A stretch of 64,000 nucleotides of DNA. It comes from Labilithrix sp. GTDB taxonomy: Bacteria > Myxococcota_A > Polyangia > Polyangiales > Polyangiaceae. Numbering within the stretch: the first letter of the stretch is position 1; every line of letters starts with the position of its first letter. The notes beneath the pieces were generated by a model. That model searched no databases. It had not been told where the DNA came from and saw nothing but the letters and a program-made list of their open reading frames with translations. This document shows, piece after piece, positions 45,648 through 56,485 of this stretch. Position numbers and translations under genes: made by a program. The stretch spans positions 1-64,000 of the forward strand of contig JAHBWD010000016.1 of NCBI GenBank assembly GCA_019637175.1, written 5' to 3'.

Positions 45648-46244
45648 TCACTTCGCGTCGAGATCCGTAGGCAAATCAAGCTTCGGGCAGGGCATCATGC
45701 GGAGCGCCCGGAGCGCCGGGATGCGACGCTCGGCCGGCCGCGCGGCGTCGCGGGTGAGGGCCGCGAGGCTCTCGCAGCCCTCTTCGAGCTCGGCGTGGTC
45801 TTCGACGTCGACGGCCCTCCGCGGGCGGGCGGCGAGCTCGACCGTGGCGTCGAGGGCGATCTCGGCCTCGTCGTCGTCTTTGCCCGCGGCGACCTTCGCG
45901 AGGAACGGCAGGTGCGCCCACCCGCGGGCGTAGCCCATCGCGCGGATCGCCGTGGCGCGCAGCTCGGGCTCGGCCGCCGCCTCGACGAGGCCGATCGCGC
46001 CCTCGTGCGTCGCGAGCGAGGCGAGATCCTCGACGCTACCGCCCTTCGCGTTCGCCCAGAGCGCGACGTCGCGCAGCACGGCCGGCGCCGCGTCCGGCGG
46101 CGCCGACATGCGCGGCTGGACGCTGGCGTTCGGGCCGGCGGCGTTCGGACCGCCCCCCGGCGTTCCCTTGCCGCACGCGCTGCACGCGCACGCCGACGCG
46201 GCGAGCACCGCGGCGAACATGGCCTGCACTGCGCCTCCTCTCAT
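45648..46244 (-). CDS. Lipoprotein with HEAT-like helices
   Basis: 198 residues from the ATG at 46244 (a second at 46220). A Cys-rich signal region (LAASACACSACGKG) probably includes the lipobox. Pro/Ala/Asn linker and then alpha-helical repeats (ATAIRAMGYARGWAHLPFLA and so on). The helices look like HEAT/armadillo-type repeats. Follows thiC by 8 bases and may share its transcript. Confidence 0.7.
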   Translation of the reverse strand: MRGGAVQAMFAAVLAASACACSACGKGTPGGGPNAAGPNASVQPRMSAPPDAAPAVLRDVALWANAKGGSVEDLASLATHEGAIGLVEAAAEPELRATAIRAMGYARGWAHLPFLAKVAAGKDDDEAEIALDATVELAARPRRAVDVEDHAELEEGCESLAALTRDAARPAERRIPALRALRMMPCPKLDLPTDLDAK

Positions 46245-46252
46245 CGAAGCGA

Positions 46253-48348
<2,096 letters not shown>

Positions 48349-48370
48349 GACGTCACCTCCGACCTTCGAT

Positions 48371-49573
48371 CTACGTCTTTGGAACGAGGCCGAGGAGTAA
48401 CATCCTCGACGCGATGGGCGCGCCCGGCCGCGCGTAACGGACGAACCTCCCTTTGCCCGTGCGGACGACGGCGCCGCGCTCGACCATCGCGGCGAGCACG
48501 CGCTGCGCGGTGCGCCTCGAAACGCCGGCGTGCTCGGCGAGCGCCTGCGCAGACCAGCTCGCGCCGTCGCCGAGGAGGATCGCGAGCCGCGCGTCCTCGC
48601 CGTCGGTCGGCGGGAGGAGGAGCACGACGTCGCGTCGCGATCGCAGCGCGTAACCCGCCGCGGTCGCGACGGGCTCGGCGACGCCGTGGAGGATCTTTCG
48701 CAAGCGCCCGATCTCGACCCGCAAGCGCGCGCGGTGGGAGGCGTTGACCTTCTTCGCCTCGAAGGCGGCGCCGGCCAGCGCGTCGCGCCCGAGATCGTTC
48801 GGCCAGGCGCGCGCGAGCGCGAAGAGCAGCGCGAACATCACCGGGCGCTTGGCGAGCACGATCGACGCACGACCCGCGATCGCGAGACGACGACACGCGT
48901 CGACGAGCAGCACGTCGCCTCGCGACGCCGACTCGATCGCGAACAGATCGGCGTCGCGCACGGCGCCTCCGCGCTGGAGCCTCGCGATCGGCGCGGCGAG
49001 CTCGCGTTCGAGCGCGACGAGCGCGCGTGCCAGGAGCTCGTTGCTCGAATCGGCGAGCGCGCGGCGCGCGTCGGTGAGCGCGGCGAGCGCGGCGGTCGCG
49101 CGGACGGCCCGCACCGCGATCTCCGCCCGAGCGAGCGACGCGACGGCGCGCAGATCGGGACCGAGCTTCGCCGCGAGCACCTCGTCGACCGTGCGGCGCG
49201 CCTCGTCGAGGCGCCCGAGGAGGACCTCGGCGCGCGCGAGCACGAGCCGCTGCATCATCGCGTTGCGCGCGTCTCCGAGCTCCGTGAGCGTCTCGGCCGA
49301 GGCGCGCGCGGCGCGCGCGGCGGACGCGGGATCTCCCTCCGTCAGGGCGATCTCGACCAGCGCCGCCTGGATGCGCGCGAGGCCGAGCGGGCGATGTTCG
49401 AGCGCCGACGCCCGCTCGAGCGAGCGCCGCGCGAGAACGAGATCGCCGATCTGGGCGTAGGCGATCCCACGCAGCGTGAGCCCGATCGACGTCTCGAGGC
49501 GGCCCACGAGCGCGAGCGCGCGAAGCGCCTCGCCCCGCGCGAGCGCGCGACTCGCCTCGCCGACCTGCTCCAC
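48371..49573 (-). CDS. TPR protein with C-terminal winged helix domains
   Basis: 400 residues from a GTG at 49573. The N-terminal 200 residues form TPR-like helical repeats (ARGEALRALALVGRLETS, LTLRGIAYAQIGDLVLARRS, QRLVLARAEVLLGRLDEAR). From about 225 two winged-helix-like domains follow (FALARAWPNDLGRDALAGAA, and WSAQALAEHAGVSRRTAQRV). Looks like a transcription regulator of a SARP/BTAD-related kind. It lies upstream of the beta-propeller and thiC genes on the same strand. Confidence 0.75.
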   Translation of the reverse strand: MEQVGEASRALARGEALRALALVGRLETSIGLTLRGIAYAQIGDLVLARRSLERASALEHRPLGLARIQAALVEIALTEGDPASAARAARASAETLTELGDARNAMMQRLVLARAEVLLGRLDEARRTVDEVLAAKLGPDLRAVASLARAEIAVRAVRATAALAALTDARRALADSSNELLARALVALERELAAPIARLQRGGAVRDADLFAIESASRGDVLLVDACRRLAIAGRASIVLAKRPVMFALLFALARAWPNDLGRDALAGAAFEAKKVNASHRARLRVEIGRLRKILHGVAEPVATAAGYALRSRRDVVLLLPPTDGEDARLAILLGDGASWSAQALAEHAGVSRRTAQRVLAAMVERGAVVRTGKGRFVRYARPGAPIASRMLLLGLVPKT

Positions 49574-49640
49574 GCCGCCAGCATCTCACCGTTTTGGAGG
49601 CGGGTGCGATACCCGACTCTGTGGCACAATGGGGCCCCTG

Positions 49641-51236
49641 ATGACAGAGGCAGGGGATTCTCAGTCGCTCGAGCACATGAAGGAGCTCTTCGAGCTCCGG
49701 AACATGGTCGACGAGCTCATCGAGGAAGGCCTCGTCAAGCACTGGAGCGTGAGCGAGGTGCTCGGGGCGCTCCTGCCCCGTGTCGCCGCGGCGACCGGCG
49801 CGCGCGGAGCGTTCGTCGAGACGTACGGAGAAGACCTCGCGCTCCGCCTGTTCGCCTGGGCCGAAGGCGGAAAGCCCCTCACGATCCCGGCGCGCGCCGA
49901 CGTCTTCGCGCGCACGAGCGAGGCGCAGCGCGAACAAGTCGACGTCGAGGCCGACGGCGCGCGCGTCGTCGCCCAGCACCTCGACGTCGCCGGCGCGTGG
50001 TTCGGCCGCGCGGGCCTCGTCTGCCCCGCGAGCGCGAGCCCCGCGCGCGTCAAGGAGGCCCTGCACGCCGTCTGCGAGGTGCTCGACAACTACCTCTTCG
50101 CGATCCGCGCGGCGCGCGAGAAGCACACCGTGATGATGCAGCTCGGCAACGCGCTCCGTCATCGCGTCCTCAGCGAGGGCGTGAAGCAGGCGGTCGCCGT
50201 CCTCGCGAAGGCGATCCCCATGGATCGCATGGTCCTCGTCTACGTCGCCGAAGAGAACGCGGCGAAGACGCTCCACGTCCAGCAGTTCGACGGCGCCAAG
50301 CTCGAGGTCGACACGCTCGCCTCCTCGGGAGAGACGCACGCGCCGGTGCGCGAGCTCGGCCGCCGCTACCTCTCGGGCGAGAGCACGGCGCTGCTCGACC
50401 ACCTCGGCGTGAAGAACGCCCAGGAGGAGGTGCTCATCAACGGCATCACGAAGAGCGTGATCGTCGGCAAGGTGGTCGTCACTTCGAAGACGCCCGCGTT
50501 CAACACCTACGATCGCGAGCTGCTCAGCGCGTTCGCCGGCTTCATTCGCCAGCGCGTCGTCGACTTCAGCAAGGAGTGGCGCGCGCTCGCCCTCGCCTTC
50601 CGCCCCGACGACGTCGCGCGCCTGCTCCAGAGCGACGACTACGAGCGCCGCTTCCTCGCGCCGCGCGAGGAGACGGTCGGCGTCGTGTACATCGACATCT
50701 CGGGCTTCACCAAGGTCTCCGAGACGATCCTGAAGACGCCCGCGCGCGTCGCCGAGCTCGTCGAGGAGTGGAGCCGCGACGCCGTCGAGATCGTGTGGCA
50801 GCACGGCGGCGTCTTCGACAAGATGGTCGGCGACTGCGTGATCGCCCTCTTCGGCCCGCCGTTCTACGACGAGCCTCCCGGAAAGCGCCTCGCGCGCGCG
50901 ATCCAGTGCGCCGTCGACGTCCGCGCGATGACCAACAAGCTCCCGCAGCGCGTGGCGTTCGAGGTGCTCCGCGAGCCCGGTCTCGCCGTCTCGACGGGCG
51001 TGAACCTCGCGCCGCTCTTCGTCGGTCAGTTCGGACCGAACAGCAACTTCACCGGGTTCTCGAGCGGCATGAACAACACGGCGCGCCTCCAGGGCTGCGC
51101 GGGCCGCGACGAGATCCTCGTGATGGAAGACGCGATCGAGCACCTCCCCGAAGGACACGGCTTCGCGTTCAGCGAGCCGAAGAGCATGGCGGTCAAGAAC
51201 GTCGCCGAGCCGCTCAAGTTCCGCGCGCTGACGTAG
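49641..51236 (+). CDS. Class III adenylate/guanylate cyclase with GAF domain
   Basis: 531 residues from the ATG at 49641 (one at 49629 is also in frame). The N-terminal half includes a GAF-like sensor region (about 130-320). The cyclase domain has metal-binding Asp in VVYIDISGFTKVSE and KMVGDCVIALFGPP, and GPNSNFTGFSSGMNNTARLQ near the end. This makes cAMP or cGMP from ATP/GTP. Stand-alone gene, probably with its own promoter. Confidence 0.9.
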   Translation: MTEAGDSQSLEHMKELFELRNMVDELIEEGLVKHWSVSEVLGALLPRVAAATGARGAFVETYGEDLALRLFAWAEGGKPLTIPARADVFARTSEAQREQVDVEADGARVVAQHLDVAGAWFGRAGLVCPASASPARVKEALHAVCEVLDNYLFAIRAAREKHTVMMQLGNALRHRVLSEGVKQAVAVLAKAIPMDRMVLVYVAEENAAKTLHVQQFDGAKLEVDTLASSGETHAPVRELGRRYLSGESTALLDHLGVKNAQEEVLINGITKSVIVGKVVVTSKTPAFNTYDRELLSAFAGFIRQRVVDFSKEWRALALAFRPDDVARLLQSDDYERRFLAPREETVGVVYIDISGFTKVSETILKTPARVAELVEEWSRDAVEIVWQHGGVFDKMVGDCVIALFGPPFYDEPPGKRLARAIQCAVDVRAMTNKLPQRVAFEVLREPGLAVSTGVNLAPLFVGQFGPNSNFTGFSSGMNNTARLQGCAGRDEILVMEDAIEHLPEGHGFAFSEPKSMAVKNVAEPLKFRALT

Positions 51237-51243
51237 CCGGCCG

Positions 51244-52194
51244 TCAGTCGGCGCAGCAGCGGATGCCGATCTCCTGCCCGCGCCTGTCGCGCGTCGCGCC
51301 TCGGCCGTTGACGCGGCAGTCGATCTGCGGGCCCGACGTCACGTACGCGCCGCCCTTGACGACGCACTCGTCCTTCGCGCGGCCGCCGGCGTCTCCGCCG
51401 TCGGGACCGGCGTCGGCCGGCAGGCAGGGGCCGTCGAACCACTCCCAGAGGTTGCCGACCATGTCGAAGATGCCTGGGTATCCGCCGGTGCAGCTCGGGA
51501 TCGATCCGACCTCGACGGTCCCGCCGGCCTCGCGCTCGGCGGTGTTGCACGCCGTCGGAAGGTGCGCGGCGCCGCCGTACGGATACAGATACTGACCCTG
51601 CCGCGTGCACGCCGAGAGCCACTCGTGCTGCTGGAAGTTGATGAGGTTGTCGTTGTCGACGGCGCCCGCGAACTTGTCGTCGACCTGCATTCCGCACAGC
51701 CGCTTGCCTGCCCAGAGGCAGTAGGCCTTCGCGTCGCACCAGTCGATGCCGGCGATCGGAATGTCGTCGGCGCCGCCGAGCGCCGCCGCGTAGGTCGTGT
51801 TCCACGCGCACTCGGCGGACTGCCCGGCGGCGTCGCCGGCCGTCGCCTCGGTGAACTCGCGGTACTGCTTGACCGTGACCTCGGTGCTGTCGATGCAGAA
51901 GTTGTTGGCGACCGAGCCGACGCGCACCATCGTCGCCCCCTTCGTGTTCGGAGGGCACGGGTGCGTCGCCGCCTCGAGCGTGCCGCCGTCGTCGACCGGG
52001 CTCGGTCCGTCGAGCGGCGGATCGACGCCGCGCTCGCCGACGCCCGCATCTTCGACGCAGTTGCCGCCCTTGCACGCGCCGATCTCGAGCTCGTCGATGC
52101 CCGCGAGCGTGGCGCACGCGGCCGAGAAGAAGAGCACGCCGGTGAGCAGCGCGAGCCGCCCGACGAAACGACGGTGGTTCGATCGGCCGGTCAT
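51244..52194 (-). CDS. Lipoprotein with formylglycine-generating-enzyme-like (SUMF1) domain
   Basis: 316 residues. Signal/lipobox LALLTGVLFFSAAC, then an Asp/Gly/Pro-rich linker and a SUMF1/FGE-like domain (SVANNFCIDSTEVTVKQYRE, GKRLCGMQVDDKF, YPGIFDMVGNLWEWFDGPC, CRVNGRGATRDRRGQEIGIR). The FGE active-site Cys pair is not obvious, so it may bind rather than modify. Starts right after the stop of the PEGA gene. Confidence 0.85.
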   Translation of the reverse strand: MTGRSNHRRFVGRLALLTGVLFFSAACATLAGIDELEIGACKGGNCVEDAGVGERGVDPPLDGPSPVDDGGTLEAATHPCPPNTKGATMVRVGSVANNFCIDSTEVTVKQYREFTEATAGDAAGQSAECAWNTTYAAALGGADDIPIAGIDWCDAKAYCLWAGKRLCGMQVDDKFAGAVDNDNLINFQQHEWLSACTRQGQYLYPYGGAAHLPTACNTAEREAGGTVEVGSIPSCTGGYPGIFDMVGNLWEWFDGPCLPADAGPDGGDAGGRAKDECVVKGGAYVTSGPQIDCRVNGRGATRDRRGQEIGIRCCAD

Positions 52195-53196
52195 CTAGAA
52201 CGATCCCCTGAGCCCGACGCTTCCGGGACCGACCCAGACCGCGGCGCGCCCGTCTCTCGATTGTAGCGCCGTTTCCGTGGTCGTCCTGGGCAGAAGCAGT
52301 CCTACGACGCCACACACCGCGCCCACGCCGGCGACGGCGAAGCCGATCGTCGAGATCGTCGCCAGCGAGCTCGCGCTGTCGAGATCCCGCCGGGCTTCGG
52401 GCGCGCAGATGTTGTTCTCGCACTGAGCCTTCACCTCCCCGGCCTTCGAGAGCGTGAGCGCGCCCGTCACGCCCCCGACGGCGAGGCCTGCGACGGCGAG
52501 CCCGAAGCCGCCGACGAGCAGGACGTTCGCCGGCGTGGTCCGCTCGTCGCGCGACGGCGCGGGGGCGAGGCTGGGCCTGGGGCTCGCCGGCTCACTCGCG
52601 ATCACCGCCGGGTGCGGCACGGGCAGCGCGAGCTCGACCTCCTTGACGTCGCGCTCGGCGAGCTGCACGTCGGCCTGCTTCTCGGTGCCGTCGGCGTTCC
52701 GCGCCACGATCGTGTGCTTGCCCGGATTCATCGCCACCGGCTCGCCGAGCAAGAGCGGCGCGACCTCCGTGCCGTCGACGGTGACGCGCGTCGCCGGGCC
52801 GCCCTTGACCACGATGCGCACCGTCGGGATGCGCGGCTTGAGGTTCGCTTCGAGCGCGCGCGCGTCGCGTCGCGCCTTCTCGAACACCGCCGGCTCGCCG
52901 TTCTCGCGCACCATCCGCACGACCTCGAGGGCAACGTCGCGCGCCTCGACGAGGCGACCGGTCGCGAGCTGCGCGCGCGCGAGCGCCATGCCGGTCGTCG
53001 GCACGTGCATGAGATCGTGCGCCTTCTGGTACGCCTCGACCGCCCGCTCCGTGTCCCCGGCGCGCATGCGCTCCTTGCCTTCGTCCATGAGCCGGCGCGC
53101 GGTCTCGCGCTGCGCCGCGCTCGGAGCGGCGCTCGCCTGCGGCGCGGCGCCGAGCACGGCGACGACCAGCGCGATCGCGATCCGTCTAGAACCCAT
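52195..53196 (-). CDS. Secreted TPR/PEGA-domain protein
   Basis: 333 residues. A signal peptide (IAIALVVAVLGAAPQASA) is followed by TPR-like helices (MDEGKERMRAGDTERAVEAY), a PEGA-type beta domain (TRVTVDGTEVAPLLLGEPVA, then MNPGKHTIVARNADG), a Pro-rich linker and two C-terminal hydrophobic helices. Placed between kinase and FGE-like lipoprotein. Overlaps the end of the kinase gene by 11 bases. Confidence 0.85.
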   Translation of the reverse strand: MGSRRIAIALVVAVLGAAPQASAAPSAAQRETARRLMDEGKERMRAGDTERAVEAYQKAHDLMHVPTTGMALARAQLATGRLVEARDVALEVVRMVRENGEPAVFEKARRDARALEANLKPRIPTVRIVVKGGPATRVTVDGTEVAPLLLGEPVAMNPGKHTIVARNADGTEKQADVQLAERDVKEVELALPVPHPAVIASEPASPRPSLAPAPSRDERTTPANVLLVGGFGLAVAGLAVGGVTGALTLSKAGEVKAQCENNICAPEARRDLDSASSLATISTIGFAVAGVGAVCGVVGLLLPRTTTETALQSRDGRAAVWVGPGSVGLRGSF

Positions 53197-54736
53197 ACTC
53201 GTCGCCGTCGCCGGGCTTGTGCGGCTTGCCCGGTTTGGCCGGCCCCGCCTTCCACGCCGGCTTGCTCGACGCCGCCGCGCTCGCGCCGGCGTCTTTGGCG
53301 CGCGTCTCCTCGGCCTGCATCCCCGTCGCCGGACTCGCCGGGGTGGCCGGACTCGCCGGGGTCGCCGGCTCCACGCCTTCGCTCGGGCTCGCCTCCTCGC
53401 CTACGCTCGACGCGACGCTCGCGGCCGGCTCGGCGCTCGCGTGCGGCGCCGCGCTCGCCGCCGCCGCGACCGGGATCGTCGTGGGCCGCCGCGCCACGAT
53501 CACGCCGGTCACCACGCCCGAGACCGCGACCATGATCAACACCGCGACCGCGGCGAAGATCTTCGCCGTGTTCGCGCGCTGCGCGGGCCGCGCCGTCACG
53601 TACGCCGTCCCGATCGTGTAGGAAGGCGCCGTCGCCGAGGCGCTCACCGACGGATACGGCCCCGACGCCGAGCCGCCCGGCTGGAGCGACAGCGGCGCCA
53701 CGAGCGTCGCCGCGTTGAGCCGTCCTTCCGTCGCCGCCCGCAGCGCGCGCTCGATCGCGTCGCGCCGCTTCGCCGTGCGCTCGCGCGAGTAGTACGCGAG
53801 CACGTTGCCGACGTCGTCGGTCGTGGCCACCTGGCCGGTCGCGATCATCGCGTCTTCGATCGCGCGCCTCAGCTCCTCCGCGTTCGAGAAGCGGCTCTGC
53901 GGATCGCGCGCGAGCGCGCGGTCGACGATCGCGCGCACCACCGGCGGCACCTCGGGCGGCAACGGCGGAAACGCCACGCCCGTCATCAGCTCGTGGAGGG
54001 CGGCGAGCTGACGCCCTTCGTCCGTCTGCCTCACCGGCCTGCCCGCGAGGAGCTCGTAGAGCACCGCGCCGAGCGAGTAGATGTCGGCGCGTCGATCGAG
54101 CCGATCGCCTCGCGCCTGCTCCGGCGCCATGTACTCGATCTTTCCCTTGAGCGTGCCCGCGGCCGTCTCCTCGCTGCGCCGGGCGCGCGCCTTGGCGACG
54201 CCGAAGTCGATGAGCTTCGTCGTCCCGCGGATCGACACGAGGAGGTTCTGGGGAGACACGTCGCGATGGACCACCTCGAGCGGGTGCCCGTCTTCGCCTC
54301 GGAGCTCGTGGGTCGCGTGGAGCCCCGCGCACGCGTCGGCGATGATGCGGAGCGCGACCCCCATCGGGAACACACCGCCCGCGGCGCGCGCGTCGCGATA
54401 GAGCTTGCGCAGCGACTCACCGTCGATGAGCTCCATCGCGTAGTAGAGGAAGCCTCGGTCTTCGCCGATGTCGAGGATGCGCGCGACGTTCTCGTGATCG
54501 ATCTGCGCGGAGATGCGCGCCTCGTCGAGGAACATCGCGCAGAACTGCCGGTCGGTGCTGTACGTCGGCAGGATCGTCTTGAGCGCCACGAGGCGTTCGA
54601 AGCCGAGCTTGCCGCTCATGCGCGCGAGCCACACCGTTCCCATGCCGCCCTGCGCGAGGACGCAGAGCAGCTCATACCGGTCGAGCCGATCCCCCGGGTT
54701 GAGCGCGGTCGTGGGAGGAGGTGTGAAGCTCCCCAT
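53186..54736 (-). CDS. Ser/Thr protein kinase with membrane anchor
   Basis: 516 residues. Hanks-type kinase at about 18-290: glycine loop LAQGGMGTVWLA, Lys in LVALKTI, catalytic HRDVSPQNLLV, DFGVAKA, and APEQARGDRLDRRADIYSLG. One membrane helix follows (VAVLIMVAVSGVVTGVIVA), then an Ala/Pro/Ser-rich C-terminal tail. HRDVSPQN in place of HRDLKPxN is common in myxobacterial kinases. First gene of the STPK-PEGA-FGE-like operon. Confidence 0.94.
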   Translation of the reverse strand: MGSFTPPPTTALNPGDRLDRYELLCVLAQGGMGTVWLARMSGKLGFERLVALKTILPTYSTDRQFCAMFLDEARISAQIDHENVARILDIGEDRGFLYYAMELIDGESLRKLYRDARAAGGVFPMGVALRIIADACAGLHATHELRGEDGHPLEVVHRDVSPQNLLVSIRGTTKLIDFGVAKARARRSEETAAGTLKGKIEYMAPEQARGDRLDRRADIYSLGAVLYELLAGRPVRQTDEGRQLAALHELMTGVAFPPLPPEVPPVVRAIVDRALARDPQSRFSNAEELRRAIEDAMIATGQVATTDDVGNVLAYYSRERTAKRRDAIERALRAATEGRLNAATLVAPLSLQPGGSASGPYPSVSASATAPSYTIGTAYVTARPAQRANTAKIFAAVAVLIMVAVSGVVTGVIVARRPTTIPVAAAASAAPHASAEPAASVASSVGEEASPSEGVEPATPASPATPASPATGMQAEETRAKDAGASAAASSKPAWKAGPAKPGKPHKPGDGDEYGF

Positions 54737-54862
54737 GGAATGGAAGGATCCCGCCCTCCCGCGCCGAACGCAAGCGCGCGGCGTTTCTCGCCGCTTTTCG
54801 CCCTTCGCCCCACAACGTGAGGGCGTCGTCGCCTTCGCGCGCGCGGCGCGCGTCTTGGGGGG

Positions 54863-56485
54863 TCAGCGCGCGAATTGGGGATGCAGGCGGCTCTTCTGCT
54901 TCTTCTCGCGCGCGGGACGGACGCACCCGCAGAAGTAGAGGCTGCCCTGCACCATCGACCAAGAGCGGAAGTGCTGGAAGGTCGTCATCCACTGGAGCGC
55001 GCGCGGCCCGTCGACGGCGGCGCGCACGCCGCACGCCGCGGCGTGCTCTTGTGCGTGACGGAACGCGTCGGCGATGCGGTACTGGATGGCGAGCGGCGCG
55101 TTGCGCTCGCGCGAGATCTTCGACGCGGCCTTGCCGAGACGCGCGCGCTCGTTCGGATCGGAGAGCAGATCGAGCACGGCGCGACCGAACGCGGCGTCGG
55201 CTTCGTCGGCCGACGGCGTGCTCTGACCCTTGCCCGGCGAGAGGAGCACGCCGTTGACCCGATCGGTGATCTGCGCGCTGACGCCCATGCCGTCGGCGAA
55301 GGCGACGGTCGGCGTTCCGCACCACAACGCCTCGTTGAGGACGTTGCCGTACGTCTCGCTGAGCGAGCCGTGGACGAAGACGTCGGCGTACGCGTAGTAG
55401 TCCGCCATCTGCGTGAAGGGGACCTCGCCGGGGAAGAACACCCGGTGCGCGACGCCTTCGTCGCGCGCGACGCGCTTGTAGTACTCGGTGTCGGGGCCTT
55501 CGCCGAGGAGCGTGAGCGTCGCCTCGCGGTCGACCGGCGCGACGTGGCGCGCGAAGATGCGGATCACGCGATCTTGGCACTTCTCGCGGGTGTGGCGGCC
55601 GGCGCAGAGCAGGCGCGACCCGCGCCACACCGCGTCGCTCGCGCCTTCGAGGTGCGCGTACGGATCGGGGCCGAGCGGCTTGTCGAAGATCTCGGGCTGC
55701 ACCGCGCGCGGGATGACGTGGATCGGCGCGGTGACGCCGCGCTCGCGCCAGTACGATCGCAGCCCCTCCGACAGGACCACGAGGCCGTCGGAGTTGTTGT
55801 ACATCGTCGCGAACATCTTCTCGACGGGCCGGCGGATCGCCATCTCGACGCCCGCGTTCACCCAACCGAGCTTCGAGAGGCGCTCCGGCAGGAGGACGTC
55901 GTACGCGGCGACCAGGTGGGTCGTGTTGACGCTGAGCATCGGGATGCCCCGCATCTTGCGGAGCCAGATGCCGAACTCGAGGAGGAGCGTCTGCGTCTGC
56001 GCGAAGACGATGTCGAAGTCCCACCGGCTGGCGTCGTAAACCCACTTCTCGAGCGGCAGGGGCAGGAACACCCCCGGATAAGTCTTGAGGGGGACGCTCG
56101 GGATTGAGATGGTGCCCGGTGCCAGCTCGTCGGGCGTGGCATCGGGATCATGTGGGCCGATGACTGTGACCTGGTGACCACACCGACGCAATTCTTGGTA
56201 CAGGAACCGTGTCTGGAACGCTGCACCGTTCGCGTAGGGGATTCGCGTGAAATCACTGAGGATGGCGACCTTGAGCGGCCTCCCGTGGCGCGCCGCGAGC
56301 GCTGCGAACGGCGTTTCGCTCTGCTCGTTCGCCGCGGCGGAACGTCCCGAAAACGCTGACCGAGGAGCCGACGGGCGCTGCGAAAGCAGCTGCGCGGCGG
56401 CGCCGTTGCCGACGGGACGCGAACCGTGAAGATCCTCGACGTTACGGAATTCTATTCCGAAAGGGGAGGCGGGGTTAGAAGCCAT
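54863..56485 (-). CDS. GT4-family glycosyltransferase
   Basis: 540 residues as read from the ATG at 56485. The first 70 residues are low-complexity and may not be translated. The GT4 core starts at about 72 (KVAILSDFTRIPYANGAAFQ) and includes PRAVQPEIFDKPL, RLLCAGRHTREKCQDRVIRI, LLGEGPDTEYYKRVA and FVHGSLSETYGNVLNEAL (the E-x7-E motif). Divergent from a second GT4 gene with a 60-bp overlap of the 5' ends. Confidence 0.88.
   Translation of the reverse strand: MASNPASPFGIEFRNVEDLHGSRPVGNGAAAQLLSQRPSAPRSAFSGRSAAANEQSETPFAALAARHGRPLKVAILSDFTRIPYANGAAFQTRFLYQELRRCGHQVTVIGPHDPDATPDELAPGTISIPSVPLKTYPGVFLPLPLEKWVYDASRWDFDIVFAQTQTLLLEFGIWLRKMRGIPMLSVNTTHLVAAYDVLLPERLSKLGWVNAGVEMAIRRPVEKMFATMYNNSDGLVVLSEGLRSYWRERGVTAPIHVIPRAVQPEIFDKPLGPDPYAHLEGASDAVWRGSRLLCAGRHTREKCQDRVIRIFARHVAPVDREATLTLLGEGPDTEYYKRVARDEGVAHRVFFPGEVPFTQMADYYAYADVFVHGSLSETYGNVLNEALWCGTPTVAFADGMGVSAQITDRVNGVLLSPGKGQSTPSADEADAAFGRAVLDLLSDPNERARLGKAASKISRERNAPLAIQYRIADAFRHAQEHAAACGVRAAVDGPRALQWMTTFQHFRSWSMVQGSLYFCGCVRPAREKKQKSRLHPQFAR

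Noticed and set aside
48530..51595. 1021-codon plus-strand ORF across the regulator and cyclase genes
   Set aside because: Overlaps genes with clear motifs on both strands; no domain in it.
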